A stretch of 64,000 nucleotides of DNA from the NCBI GenBank assembly GCA_037446115.1, contig JBBIJF010000017.1:35095-99094 (forward strand), written 5' to 3'. Both the position numbers and the translations under genes were made by a program. Numbering within the stretch: the stretch's first letter is position 1; each line of letters opens with the position of its first letter. Below are positions 42,537 to 51,907 of the stretch, piece by piece. The notes beneath the pieces are model-generated. The model ran no database searches. It saw only the letters and a list, made by a program, of their open reading frames with translations, and was not told the DNA's origin. This stretch comes from JANWXD01 sp037446115. Lineage in GTDB: Bacteria; Acidobacteriota; Terriglobia; Bryobacterales; Bryobacteraceae.

Positions 42537-42907
42537 ACGACTATCTCGCCGCTGCTTTACTTACTGCCGGCGCCGTCTTTACGTTTTTGTCCGCCGTCGG
42601 CGTGGTGCGTATGCCGGATTGCTACACCCGGATGCAAGCCACCACCAAGGCCACTACGCTCGGACTTGGTCTGATTGTGAGCGCTGTGGCCGTTCACCTT
42701 GAGACTCCCGGTGCCTGGGCCCGCGCGGTTGCCATCGTGGCCTTCCTGTACGCCACCGCGCCCGTCGCCGCGCATGTTCTTGCCCGGGCCGCGTATTTTG
42801 TGGGCAACCGGCCTTGGGAAGGCACGCACCTTGACGAACTGCGGGGCCGCTACGATCCGGAAACCCACGACCTGACCGGGCCCGCTGCGAACTCTTTGCC
42901 GCGTTGA
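42533..42907 (+). CDS. mrpG: Na+/H+ antiporter subunit G (MrpG)
   Basis: 124 residues with three membrane spans. GAVFTFLSAVGVVRMPDCYTRM followed by HATTK-like QATTKATTLGLGLIVSAVAV, then FLYATAPVAAHVLARAAYF are the MrpG/MnhG hallmarks (the usual H of the HAAT segment is Q here). It closes the operon; the 26 nt before the convergent oxidoreductase gene do not form an obvious terminator. Confidence 0.95.
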   Translation: MNDYLAAALLTAGAVFTFLSAVGVVRMPDCYTRMQATTKATTLGLGLIVSAVAVHLETPGAWARAVAIVAFLYATAPVAAHVLARAAYFVGNRPWEGTHLDELRGRYDPETHDLTGPAANSLPR

Positions 42908-42933
42908 GGGAGTCACGCAAAGGGCCGGACGGG

Positions 42934-44046
42934 CTAGGCCGTCCCCGCGACTTCCTCCCAGTTCACGATGCGCTTCTCATGAATCGCACGCGTGCCCAGA
43001 ATTGCCTGCACCGTCGCCACAAACGCCGCATCCACGTTCGTGAGCGGCGCGCGGCGGTTCTTGACCGCGTCTACGAAGGCCGCCAGCGCCATGTAGGTGG
43101 CGTCGCGGCCCGCCTCCGGAACCTCGAGCTCGACCGGGGGCTGGCGCTTGCCGCGCCTCTGCCAGCTGGCCCGGATCAGGTCGATCGCCCCTTCGGAGCC
43201 GAACACCCGTTCCTGAATGCCTGTGAAGCCCGGAGGGTCAAAGTAATGATGGCTGAAATTCACGCGCTGCCCTCCCGGGTATTCGAAGATCAGGCTGTAG
43301 TTGTCCATCACCGTACGCCCGGCGGGCTCATTGACGAACAGATTCGTTCCGCCCGAGCCCATGGCCCGCACGGGATGGGCTCCGATCGCCCAGGTGAACA
43401 GGTCGAGGATATGAATGCCCTGGTCAATCAGAATGTCCCCACTTTTGGTTTTGTCGAAATACCAGGGGATGTCGCGCGGCAGGTCCCCGCCGTGGCGCAT
43501 GCCGTGGCACATCAGCACGCGCCCCAGGCCGCCGCTGTGGATGAACTTCACCGCGGCGTTGCGGTTGGGGTCGTGCCGCAGCTGGAAGCCCACCTGCATG
43601 ATCCCCTTGGCGTTCCGCGCCGCCGCCACCGTCAGCTTGCAGTCTTCCACGGTGAGCGCCAGCGGCTTTTCCGCGTACAGGTGCTTGCCGACCTCCAGAA
43701 TGGCGAGATTGACGTCCTTATGCGCCCAGTCGGGCACCGCCTGCACCACCGCGTCGATCTCCTTCTGCTCATCGAGCATCTTGCGGAAATCCGTCCACAC
43801 CCGCACCGAACCGCCGGCCTCGGCGACGCGCGCGGCGGCGCGGCGGGCCCGCTCCTCGTCCAGATCGCAGACCGCCACCACGCGCACCCCGGCCAGCTTC
43901 AGCATGTTCGCCAGCAGATACGATCCTCGGTTGCCCACTCCCACAAAGGCCACCCGCAGCTCGTCGGAGGGCGCCTGCGAGCGCAGCAGGACGGGCGCCG
44001 CGGCGAGCGCCGCCCGTTTCAACCACCTTCTACGGCTGTACGACAT
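42934..44046 (-). CDS. TAT-exported Gfo/Idh/MocA family oxidoreductase
   Basis: 370 residues. The N-terminus MSYSRRRWLKRAALAAAPVLL is a twin-arginine-type signal, so the protein is probably periplasmic and exported with bound cofactor. A Rossmann fold follows (RVAFVGVGNRGSYLLANML), with the diagnostic AEKPLALTVEDCKL EKP motif and the segment MQVGFQLRHDPNRNAAVKF, a variant of the 'G.qrR' motif of this acidobacterial/planctomycete subfamily. Substrate unknown, presumably a sugar or sugar-derived compound. AAGGAGAGATC precedes ATG 44046. It lies 18 nt downstream of argR and may be read from the arg operon, though functionally unrelated. Confidence 0.9.
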   Translation of the reverse strand: MSYSRRRWLKRAALAAAPVLLRSQAPSDELRVAFVGVGNRGSYLLANMLKLAGVRVVAVCDLDEERARRAAARVAEAGGSVRVWTDFRKMLDEQKEIDAVVQAVPDWAHKDVNLAILEVGKHLYAEKPLALTVEDCKLTVAAARNAKGIMQVGFQLRHDPNRNAAVKFIHSGGLGRVLMCHGMRHGGDLPRDIPWYFDKTKSGDILIDQGIHILDLFTWAIGAHPVRAMGSGGTNLFVNEPAGRTVMDNYSLIFEYPGGQRVNFSHHYFDPPGFTGIQERVFGSEGAIDLIRASWQRRGKRQPPVELEVPEAGRDATYMALAAFVDAVKNRRAPLTNVDAAFVATVQAILGTRAIHEKRIVNWEEVAGTA

Positions 44047-44064
44047 GATCTCTCCTTGTTCCGG

Positions 44065-44505
44065 CTAACCCAGCACCGCCAGGTAGCGCATCATTTTCTT
44101 GCGCACCGCTTCCGCTGCATGGTTGTCGGGGCTGACCACCAGCACCGTGTCGTCTCCGGCGATGGTCCCCACCACTTCGGGCCAGTTTTCCTGGTCGATG
44201 GCGGCGGCCAGCGGCGCCGCGTTGGCGGGCGACGTCTTCAGCACCACCAGATTTTGCGCGATCCGCACGTCCTGAAGAAACTCGGACGCAATGGTCGCCA
44301 GCGACGGCCGGCCGGGCTCGAGCGCGATCTGCCGGTAGCCGTCGGGTGTCTTGGCCAGGCCGAGCTCGCGGATGTCCCGCGACAGGGTCACCTGCGTGGT
44401 GCGGATGCCCAGGCGGTTGAGCTCCCGCGCAAGCTCCTCCTGCGTGTGGATATTCTTGGAGCGGATCAATTTCAGGATCTGGCCGTGCCGGTAACTCTTG
44501 GTCAT
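44065..44505 (-). CDS. argR: Arginine repressor
   Basis: 146 residues. Residues 1-70 are a winged helix (HGQILKLIRSKNIHTQEELARELNRLGIRTTQVTLSRDIRELGL; shown by the core TQVTLSRDIRELGL), and residues 80-146 the oligomerisation/arginine-binding domain ending GTIAGDDTVLVVSPD, where the GTIAGDDT motif contacts arginine. Last gene of argF-argG-argH-argR, overlapping argH by 4 nt (ATGA), so the repressor is made in proportion to the enzymes it would control. A matching operator is visible in front of argF. Confidence 0.95.
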   Translation of the reverse strand: MTKSYRHGQILKLIRSKNIHTQEELARELNRLGIRTTQVTLSRDIRELGLAKTPDGYRQIALEPGRPSLATIASEFLQDVRIAQNLVVLKTSPANAAPLAAAIDQENWPEVVGTIAGDDTVLVVSPDNHAAEAVRKKMMRYLAVLG

Positions 44506-45880
44506 GGGCGTAGCTCCGCCAGCCGGCGCGCGGCCTCTTCCAAGGCCGCGGCCACGGCCTTCGGCCCCGTCCCTCCCGGAATCTCGCGCGTCTTCATGCC
44601 TTCCTCCGGGCGCAGCCAGCGGGCCATGTCGGGCGTAAACTCCGGGGCGAAGGCCGCCAGCGCCTCCGGCGTCCAGTCCGCCGGTTGTTTGCCGCTGCGC
44701 ACGCTCTCCAGAACCAGCTTACCGACTAACTGGTGGGCATGCTCGAACGGGACGCCGGAGCGCGCCAGAGCTTCGGCCAGATCCGTGGCCACCACCCAGC
44801 TTGCGGCAGCGGCCTGCGCCGTCTTTTCGGGATTCAGCCGGGCGCACCCCGTGACCGCGCGCGCCATCTCCAGACAATCGCCCACCGTATCGGAGGCGTC
44901 GAACAAACGTTCTTTGTCCTCCTGCATATCCCGATTGTAAGTCATCGGAAGACCTTTCATGGTAACAAATAGTGAGGTGTAACTCCCGAAAACGCGACCG
45001 CACTTTCCTCGGATCAATTCCAGTGCATCGGGATTTTTTTTATGCGGCATCAAACTGGACCCGCTGGTTACTTCGTCGGTCAGCTCGAGCCAGCCGAATT
45101 CTTCGCTCGAGTACAAGATCCAGTCCTCGGCCAGCCGGCTCAGGTGCAGCATCAGAAGCGAGGCGGCGTGCAGAAAGTCCAGGACGAAGTCGCGGTCCGC
45201 CGCGGCGTCCATGCTGTTGCGCGTGAGCTCGTCGAATCCCAGGTCCAAAGCGATCTGGGCGCGGTCAATGGCCAGGCCGCTCCCCGCCAGGGCCCCGGAA
45301 CCGAGCGGCAGCACGTTTGTCGCCCGGCGCGCCGCTTCCAGACGCCGCCAGTCGCGATCGAACATCTCGAAATACGCCAGCAGGTAGTGCGGCCACAGCA
45401 CCGGCTGGGCGCGGCGCAGGTGGGTGAAGCCCGGCAGCACCGCATCCGGATACCGCTGCGCCAGCTCGAGCAGGCTCTCCATCAGATCGGCCAGCCGGCC
45501 CTGATGCGCGCGGATCTGCTCCCGCAGCCACAGGCGCGTATCGAGGGAGACCTGCTCGTTGCGGCTGCGGCCCGTGTGCATTTTGGCGGCAAGCTCTCCG
45601 ACTTTCTCTTTGAGCTTGCGGATCACCAGGGTGTGTACGTCTTCGTCGGCGGCTCCCTGGAAAAACGCCGGGTCGCGGGCTTCCTGGGCGATCTCGTCCA
45701 GGGCACGCAGGAGCATGTCGCGCTCGGCGGCGGTGAGAATCCCGGCCCGCTCCAGCGCCTGGGCCCACGCCTTCGATCCCTGAACGTCCGCCTCGAGCAG
45801 GCGCCGGTCAAAGCGGAGCGATTCGGAGAACCGCTCGAACGTCTCCGAAGGCCCGCGCTCGAACCGTCCGCCCCAGAGCT

Positions 45881-45884
<4 letters not shown>
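44502..45884 (-). CDS. argH: Argininosuccinate lyase
   Basis: Last step of arginine synthesis, cleaving argininosuccinate. 460 residues. Signatures: MKLWGGRFERGPSETFERFS, MHTGRSRNEQVSLDTRLWL, GFTHLRRAQPVLWPHYLLAY (Q of the usual HLQ.AQP replaced by R) and the superfamily loop TSGSSLMPHKKNPDALELIRG with the catalytic Ser. The stretch 44935-45035 has unusual AT-rich codons (YNRD, VTMKG, CYH-like shadow) but no frame disruption. Overlaps argG by 4 nt at its start and argR by 4 nt at its end. Confidence 0.97.
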
Positions 45885-47095
<1,211 letters not shown>

Positions 47096-47128
47096 AAGTC
47101 CGCATTGTAGCGCGCACGGCGCGCCTTC

Positions 47129-48097
47129 TTAGAGAAGCATAAGCAGGAGCGCTTTCTGAGCATGCAACCGGTTTTCGGCCTGGTCGAAGACGACGGAGCG
47201 TTCCGATTCGATGACCCCATCGGTCACCTCCTCGCCGCGCTTGGAGGGCAGGCAGTGCATGAACACCGCCGAAGGCTTGGCGCGGGAAAACAGAGCCTCG
47301 TCCACCTGATAGGGACGGAAGTGGCGCCGCCGCGCTTCGGCCTGGGCCTCCTGGCCCATGCTGGTCCAAACGTCGGTGTAGACGGCATCGGCGTCGCGGA
47401 CCGCTTCCGCCGCATCATGGGTGATGGCGATGCGGACTCCGGGAGCGGCGTGCCGGCGGGCCTGCTCGACGATCGCCGGGGACGGCTCGTAGCCGGGCGG
47501 CGTGGCCACCGCCACGTGCACGCCGAGGCGCGCGCCGGTGAGCAGCAGCGAATGGGCGACGTTGTTGCCGTCGCCGACGAAGGCCAGCCGGAGCCCTTCG
47601 AGCTCGCCGAAGTGCTCCTTGAGGGTCAGCATGTCGGCCAGAGCCTGGCAGGGGTGATAGAGATCGCTCAAGGCGTTGATGACCGGCACCCGGGCCCACC
47701 GGGCCAGCTCTTCAATGGTGGTCTGCGAGAAGGTGCGCGCCACGATGGCGTTGGTCCAGCGGTCCAGGTTGCGCGCCACGTCCTTGAGCGGCTCACGGTC
47801 GCCGATCGGCCCGGTGGTGAGCACGGCATCGCCGCCCAGCTGTTTGATGGCCAGCTCGAAGGTCAGGCGCGTGCGGAGCGAAGGTTTTTCAAACAGAAGA
47901 CTCAGATACCGGCCGGTGAGCGCGGCGGCGAACGGGGCCGGATCGCGCTTGACGCGGGCGGCCAGGTCGAGCAGGTAGGCCAGCTCGCGGGTGTTGAGGT
48001 CGAGGTCGCCCGTCAGGTCGCGACCGGGCAGTTTCCACACGGCGGTGCGCGCCGGGAGGGAGTGGGCGCGGCGCGCCGCGGCCGAATCTTTATTCAT
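47129..48097 (-). CDS. argF: Ornithine carbamoyltransferase
   Basis: Makes citrulline from ornithine and carbamoyl phosphate. 322 residues with the SxRTR motif (FEKPSLRTRLTFELAIKQLGG), VINALSDLYHPCQALADMLT (HPCQ), the FVGDGNNVAHSLLL ornithine-domain start, TDVWTSMGQEAQAEARRR (SMG loop) and HCLPSKRGEEVTDGVIES, a slight variant of the usual HCLPAHRGEEV. There is an N-terminal extension of about 25 residues ahead of the conserved LTGDLDLNTRELAYLLDL. First gene of the arg operon. No Shine-Dalgarno sequence precedes ATG 48097, while a promoter-like sequence ends 9 nt upstream, so the mRNA is probably leaderless. Confidence 0.97.
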   Translation of the reverse strand: MNKDSAAARRAHSLPARTAVWKLPGRDLTGDLDLNTRELAYLLDLAARVKRDPAPFAAALTGRYLSLLFEKPSLRTRLTFELAIKQLGGDAVLTTGPIGDREPLKDVARNLDRWTNAIVARTFSQTTIEELARWARVPVINALSDLYHPCQALADMLTLKEHFGELEGLRLAFVGDGNNVAHSLLLTGARLGVHVAVATPPGYEPSPAIVEQARRHAAPGVRIAITHDAAEAVRDADAVYTDVWTSMGQEAQAEARRRHFRPYQVDEALFSRAKPSAVFMHCLPSKRGEEVTDGVIESERSVVFDQAENRLHAQKALLLMLL

Positions 48098-48135
48098 TGA
48101 AATGAATAATTACACACTGCCGGAGCCCGCGTCAA
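48083..48135 (-). promoter_or_regulatory. argF promoter with ArgR-box-like operator
   Basis: On the minus strand TTGACG (48135-48130) and TAATTA (48112-48107) are 17 nt apart. The perfect palindrome TTATTCAT-tgaa-ATGAATAA (48090-48109) covers the argF start. Read on the plus strand, 48083-48096 is CGAAT-CTTT-ATTCA and 48103-48116 is TGAAT-AATT-ACACA, two imperfect copies of the ARG-box layout TGAAT-N4-ATTCA with centres 20 nt apart, close to the 21-nt spacing of double boxes in enteric bacteria. Since argR is in the operon, autoregulation is likely. Pattern seen; binding inferred. Confidence 0.6.
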
Positions 48136-48171
48136 GCTGCGGCGCCGGGCGCGCTACAATGAGTGTGCAGG

Positions 48172-48495
48172 ATGAGCGACGCCGAGGAGAAGGTTCAGGA
48201 AGAGGGGTCCGAACCGGCCACCCCGCTGCCTCCCGCTACCTTTGAATGGCTCACGCTGTCGCTGCGCCTGCAGGCGGAGATGCACCTGGGTTTGCTGGCG
48301 GCCGGCGACGAAAAGGACCGCCCGAAGCCGAACTTTCAGGCGGCGCGCCACACCATTGACCTGATGGCGATGCTGCAGGAGAAGACCCGGGGCAACCTGA
48401 CGCTGGAAGAGCAGCGGCTGCTGGACAACTCGGTGACGGAGCTGCGCTTCCGTTACGTGCAGGCTCTGGAGGCGAGCCGCAAGCAGCAAGGCTGA
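48172..48495 (+). CDS. DUF1844 family protein
   Basis: 107 residues from ATG 48172 (a GTG at 48163 is in frame). The core ATFEWLTLSLRLQAEMHLGLL, then FQAARHTIDLMAMLQEKTRGNLTLEEQRLLDNSVTELRFRYVQ is the DUF1844 pattern, an all-helical small protein of unknown function widespread in acidobacteria and deltaproteobacteria. The N-terminus is acidic and disordered. TACAAT (48155-48160) ends 11 nt before the start with no ribosome-binding site. Divergent from argF, sharing a 74-nt intergenic region. It directly precedes a metallo-beta-lactamase fold gene. Confidence 0.88.
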   Translation: MSDAEEKVQEEGSEPATPLPPATFEWLTLSLRLQAEMHLGLLAAGDEKDRPKPNFQAARHTIDLMAMLQEKTRGNLTLEEQRLLDNSVTELRFRYVQALEASRKQQG

Positions 48496-48507
48496 GTGCC
48501 GTCCGGG

Positions 48508-49287
48508 ATGGGGTTGCTGCGCATCACGGTGCTCGGGTCCGGGACGAGCGTCGGCGTTCCCACGGTGGGGTGCGCCTGCCCGGTATGTCGCTCTGATGAT
48601 CCCCGCGACAAGCGCCTCCGGCCCTCGGTCCTGCTGCGCTACGCCGGGTGGTGCGTGCTGATTGACACGACGCCGGACTTTCGCCTGCAGGCGCTGCGGG
48701 CCGGCCTGGAGCGGCTGGACGCGATCCTGTTCACCCACGCCCATGCGGATCACATCATGGGGTTGGACGATGTGCGCCCGTTCAACTTCCGCCAGAAGGG
48801 CAGCATTCCGGCTTACGGATCCGAGGAGACGATCGCGGCGATCCGCCGGCGGTTTGATTACATCTTCGACGGAGGCGAGCGCGAGTCTCAGGTGCCCCGG
48901 CTGGAGTTGCGCCCGCTCGACGGCTCTCCCTTCGAGTTGTTCGGGCGTCAGTTCGTGCCGGTGCCGGTGTTGCACGGCCGCGCGACGGTGTACGGCTTCC
49001 GATTCGGGCGGGCCGCGTATCTCACCGATCACAGCGAGATCCCCGAGGAATCGCTCGAGAAGCTCTACGGTCTGGAGGTGCTGTTTCTGGACGCGTTGCG
49101 GCGCCGGCCGCATCCGACGCACTCGACGCTCGAGCGTTCGCTCGGCTATGTCGAGCGGCTGCGGCCGGCGCGGGCGTACTTCACGCACATCTGTCACGAT
49201 CTTCCGCACGAGGCCACCCAGCGGGAACTGCCGCCCGGCGTGTATCTGGCCTACGACGGACTGGAGATTGCGATCGAGGAGGAGTGA
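48508..49287 (+). CDS. Metallo-beta-lactamase fold hydrolase, PhnP-like
   Basis: 259 residues from ATG 48508 (GTG 48496 is an in-frame alternative that abuts the DUF1844 stop). The N-terminus LRITVLGSGTSVGVPTVGCACPVC has the CxCxxC cluster of PhnP-type enzymes, which binds a structural zinc; the catalytic site is FTHAHADHIMGLDDVR (HxHxDH), with YLTDHSE and FLDALRRRPHPTHST further on and TFHTHICHD-like YFTHICHDL near the end. PhnP cleaves cyclic ribose phosphates, but relatives act on other phosphodiesters and no phn genes are near, so the substrate is open. Confidence 0.88.
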   Translation: MGLLRITVLGSGTSVGVPTVGCACPVCRSDDPRDKRLRPSVLLRYAGWCVLIDTTPDFRLQALRAGLERLDAILFTHAHADHIMGLDDVRPFNFRQKGSIPAYGSEETIAAIRRRFDYIFDGGERESQVPRLELRPLDGSPFELFGRQFVPVPVLHGRATVYGFRFGRAAYLTDHSEIPEESLEKLYGLEVLFLDALRRRPHPTHSTLERSLGYVERLRPARAYFTHICHDLPHEATQRELPPGVYLAYDGLEIAIEEE

Positions 49288-49290
49288 GCG

Positions 49291-50283
49291 TTGCCGGAGT
49301 TGCGCATCTGGCGGAGCCTGGAGGAACTCACGGAGCCCTTCGGTCCCTGTGCGCTGAGCATCGGAAACTTCGACGGCGTGCACGCGGGGCACCGGCGGAT
49401 TCTGCGGCGCGTGGCGGAGCGGGCGCGGACACGGGGCTGGAAGGCGGCGGCGCTGACTTTTGACCCGCACCCGGCCACCGTCGTCGCCCCGGAGCGCGCG
49501 CCGCGGCTGCTCACTACTCCCGAACAGCGTTGCCATCTGATGGCGGAGGAGGGCATCGAGGAAGTGCTGGTGCTGCCCTTCGGGCCGGAGTTGGCGCGCC
49601 TGTCTCCGGAGGAGTTTGCGTGCCGCATCCTGCGCGGGCGCCTGGATGCGCGGGCCGTTCTGGTGGGAAGCAATTTCCGCTTCGGCCACCGGCAGGCGGG
49701 CAATGTGGAGGTGCTGCGGGCTCTCGGCGAGCGGTACGGCTTTGAGACGGAGATCGTTCCGCCCGTCGAGCTGCGGGGGCGGCTGATTTCGAGCAGCGAG
49801 ATCCGCCGCCTGATCGAAGCGGGACAGGTGGGGCTGGCGGCGCGCCTGCTGGAGCGGCCGCATTTTCTGGACGGTCCGGTGGTTGCCGGGCGCGGCATCG
49901 GGGCGGCCAAGACGGTGCCGACGCTGAACATGCGACCGGAAGGCGAGGTGTTGCCCGCCACGGGCGTGTATGTGACGCGCACGGCGGATGTGGAAACCGG
50001 CGTAAGCCGGCCGTCGGTGACGAACGTCGGCTACCGCCCCACGTTTGGGGGCACGGATCTGACGGTGGAGAGCTTTCTGCTGGACGGACTGGAGGGGGAT
50101 CCGCCGCGGCGGGTCCGGGTGGAGTTCCTCCGGCGCCTGCGCGAAGAGCGCAAATTCGAAAGCGCCGACGCTTTGCGCGCGCAGATTCTGCGCGATGCGG
50201 CGCGGGCCCGTGCCTGGCACCGGAGGGCGGAGAAGTGGATCGGCCGCGGGCTGGTGCCGGCGGCGGTGGAACTGCGGCGGTAG
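49291..50283 (+). CDS. ribF: Bifunctional riboflavin kinase / FAD synthetase
   Basis: 330 residues from TTG 49291, 3 nt after the previous gene. The N-terminal FAD-synthetase domain has LSIGNFDGVHAGHRRILRRV (nucleotidyl-transferase GxxxxxHxGH), AALTFDPHPATVVAPERAPRLLT and LVGSNFRFGHRQAGN; the C-terminal riboflavin-kinase domain has GRGIGAAKTVPTLNMRPEG, GVYVTRTADVETG and VTNVGYRPTFGG, LTVESFLLDG. Converts riboflavin to FMN and FAD. Cytoplasmic housekeeping enzyme. No RFN riboswitch is visible upstream. Confidence 0.97.
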   Translation: MPELRIWRSLEELTEPFGPCALSIGNFDGVHAGHRRILRRVAERARTRGWKAAALTFDPHPATVVAPERAPRLLTTPEQRCHLMAEEGIEEVLVLPFGPELARLSPEEFACRILRGRLDARAVLVGSNFRFGHRQAGNVEVLRALGERYGFETEIVPPVELRGRLISSSEIRRLIEAGQVGLAARLLERPHFLDGPVVAGRGIGAAKTVPTLNMRPEGEVLPATGVYVTRTADVETGVSRPSVTNVGYRPTFGGTDLTVESFLLDGLEGDPPRRVRVEFLRRLREERKFESADALRAQILRDAARARAWHRRAEKWIGRGLVPAAVELRR

Positions 50284-50343
50284 GCTGGCAAGCGCGCGCT
50301 ATACTGAAGGTTAAAAATCCACTGAACTTATAAGGAGTCCCGC

Positions 50344-51360
50344 ATGAAACTCTCCGAAGGTAAAATCCGGCACATGAAGGCCCTGGCGACCGGCAACGGG
50401 ATCATTGCCGCCGCGGCCATGGATCAGCGCGGCAGCCTGCAGAAGTCCATCGCCGCCGCCAAGGGCATTGACAAGAAGGAAGTCACGCCCGAGATGATGG
50501 CGGAATTCAAGACGGCGGTGGCGAAGGTGCTGACGCCCTATGCCAGCGCCATTCTGCTCGACCCGGAGTTCGGGCTGGAGGCAGCCAAGGTCCGGGCGAA
50601 GAACTGCGGCCTGCTGCTGGCCTACGAGAAGAGCGGCTATGACAACACGCAGCCGGGGCGGCTGCCGGATCTGCTGCCGCACGTCTCCGTGAAGCGCATC
50701 GCGGACTGGGGCGCCAATGCCGTCAAGATCCTGATGTACTACACCCCGTTTGAAGACTCGCGGATCAACGACATCAAGCACGCCTTTGTCGAGCGCGTCG
50801 GGGCGGAGTGCCTGGCCTACGAGATCCCATTCTTCCTGGAATTTGTCGGCTACGACCCCAAGGGCGGCGATGAGAAGAGTTTCGAGTACGCGAAGATCAA
50901 GCCGGAGGTGGTGGCGCGCAGCATGGAAGAATTTTCCAAGCCGCACTACCACGTGGATGTGCTGAAGGTGGAGATTCCGGTGAACACGGAATACGTCGAA
51001 GGCACGGCCGTGTACAAAGGGCAGAAGGCGTACTCGAAGGCGGAAGCGCTCGAACACTACCGCCGGGCGGCGGCGGCCGCATCGAAGCCGTTCATTTATT
51101 TGAGTGCGGGTGTGAGCAACCAGCAGTTTGTGGAGTCGCTGCATCTGGCGGCGGAGGCGGGCGTGGATTTCTCCGGGGTGCTGTGCGGCCGGGCGACCTG
51201 GAAGGACGGCATTCCGGTGTATGCGCAGAAGGGCGTCAAGGCGCTGGAGGACTGGCTGGCCAAGGACGGGGTGCGCAACATCAGCGCGGTCAACGACGCC
51301 ATCCGCGCGGCCAAGCCCTGGTACGCCAAGCTGGGCATCCCGGAGCCGGTAGTGGCGTAG
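50344..51360 (+). CDS. Tagatose-1,6-bisphosphate aldolase-like (LacD family)
   Basis: 338 residues; TAAGGAGTCCCGC precedes ATG 50344. The class I aldolase LacD pattern is clear: MKLSEGKIRHMKALATGNGI, AAAAMDQRGSLQKSI, ASAILLDPEFGLEAAK, GANAVKILMYYTPFED, PFFLEFVGYD, HVDVLKVEIPVNTEYV (Schiff-base Lys region), FIYLSAGVSNQQFVESL and GVLCGRATWKDGI. In lactococci LacD cleaves tagatose 1,6-bisphosphate; in soil bacteria without lac genes it may serve as a general ketose-bisphosphate aldolase. A TATACT element at 50300-50305 is a candidate -10; no good -35 was found. Confidence 0.9.
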   Translation: MKLSEGKIRHMKALATGNGIIAAAAMDQRGSLQKSIAAAKGIDKKEVTPEMMAEFKTAVAKVLTPYASAILLDPEFGLEAAKVRAKNCGLLLAYEKSGYDNTQPGRLPDLLPHVSVKRIADWGANAVKILMYYTPFEDSRINDIKHAFVERVGAECLAYEIPFFLEFVGYDPKGGDEKSFEYAKIKPEVVARSMEEFSKPHYHVDVLKVEIPVNTEYVEGTAVYKGQKAYSKAEALEHYRRAAAAASKPFIYLSAGVSNQQFVESLHLAAEAGVDFSGVLCGRATWKDGIPVYAQKGVKALEDWLAKDGVRNISAVNDAIRAAKPWYAKLGIPEPVVA

Positions 51361-51460
51361 AGGAGAGAGTCAGCCTCCCGCTTGGACGCTAAAGTCTCGT
51401 CTCGCCGATTCCCCCAGTAAGGGTCAGGGCGTGATCGTGCCGCCGTCGCCGGCCGGAGCC

Positions 51461-51500
51461 ATATAAAGGCGCCCTCACACGGGTTGTGAAGGCGGGCGCT
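51461..51500 (-). terminator. Possible terminator between lacD-like gene and zincin gene
   Basis: CCTCACA (51473-51479) pairs with TGTGA-a-GG (51485-51492) and GGCGC (51468-51472) with GCGCT (51496-51500), giving a two-part stem; in the minus direction it is followed by TTTATAT. It would end the zincin gene transcript. The stem has a bulge and the T run is short, so the call is weak. The rest of 51361-51516 shows nothing else. Confidence 0.35.
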
Positions 51501-51516
51501 CCGGCGATCGGGGGGC

Positions 51517-51882
51517 TCAGGTCGGTGGCCGGCGGCGGGCGGCGGCGCGGCGGCGCTCGGCGCGGCGGACGCGGCGTTCGTCCAGACCGAAGTAGTGGGC
51601 CACTTCGTGCCATACTGTATCTTCGACCAGCTTTGCGAGGTGGGCGCGGTCACGGGCCAAGCGCTCGTGGGGACCCTGGAAGATGGTGATGCGGTCGGGC
51701 AGGGTGAAGGAATCGCTCACGCTGCGGTGGGTGAGCGGCCGGCCCTCGTAGAGCCCGAGCAGCCCCGGGGTGGGAGGCTCGGGCTCGACCACGAAGGCCA
51801 CATTGTGGAGCCTGCGTCGAAAGCGCGCGGGGATCCTGCGGAGGGCCTCCTCGACGAGGCGGTCGAATTCACGCGCGTTCAT
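51517..51882 (-). CDS. Small zincin-like metallopeptidase (DUF1025/MpnS-type HExxH protein)
   Basis: 121 residues from ATG 51882. MNAREFDRLVEEALRRIPAR begins the family pattern, followed by LHNVAFVVEPEPP, GLYEGRPLTHRS, LPDRITIFQGPHERLARD and the zinc motif VWHEVAHYFGLDERRVRR (HExxH plus downstream D-ER). These short proteins are called possibl zinc metallopeptidases in many genomes; no substrate is known. The arginine-rich tail after residue 105 is not conserved. TACAAT (51900-51895, minus) ends 12 nt upstream of the start. Divergent from cmk with only 25 nt between the start codons. Confidence 0.88.
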   Translation of the reverse strand: MNAREFDRLVEEALRRIPARFRRRLHNVAFVVEPEPPTPGLLGLYEGRPLTHRSVSDSFTLPDRITIFQGPHERLARDRAHLAKLVEDTVWHEVAHYFGLDERRVRRAERRRAAARRRPPT

Positions 51883-51907
51883 TTCCGCGTTCCCATTGTA
51901 ACGGCGC

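Noticed and set aside
48154..50220. 688-aa minus-strand frame spanning three plus-strand genes
   Set aside because: Covers DUF1844, the PhnP-like gene and ribF in antisense; no conserved motif.
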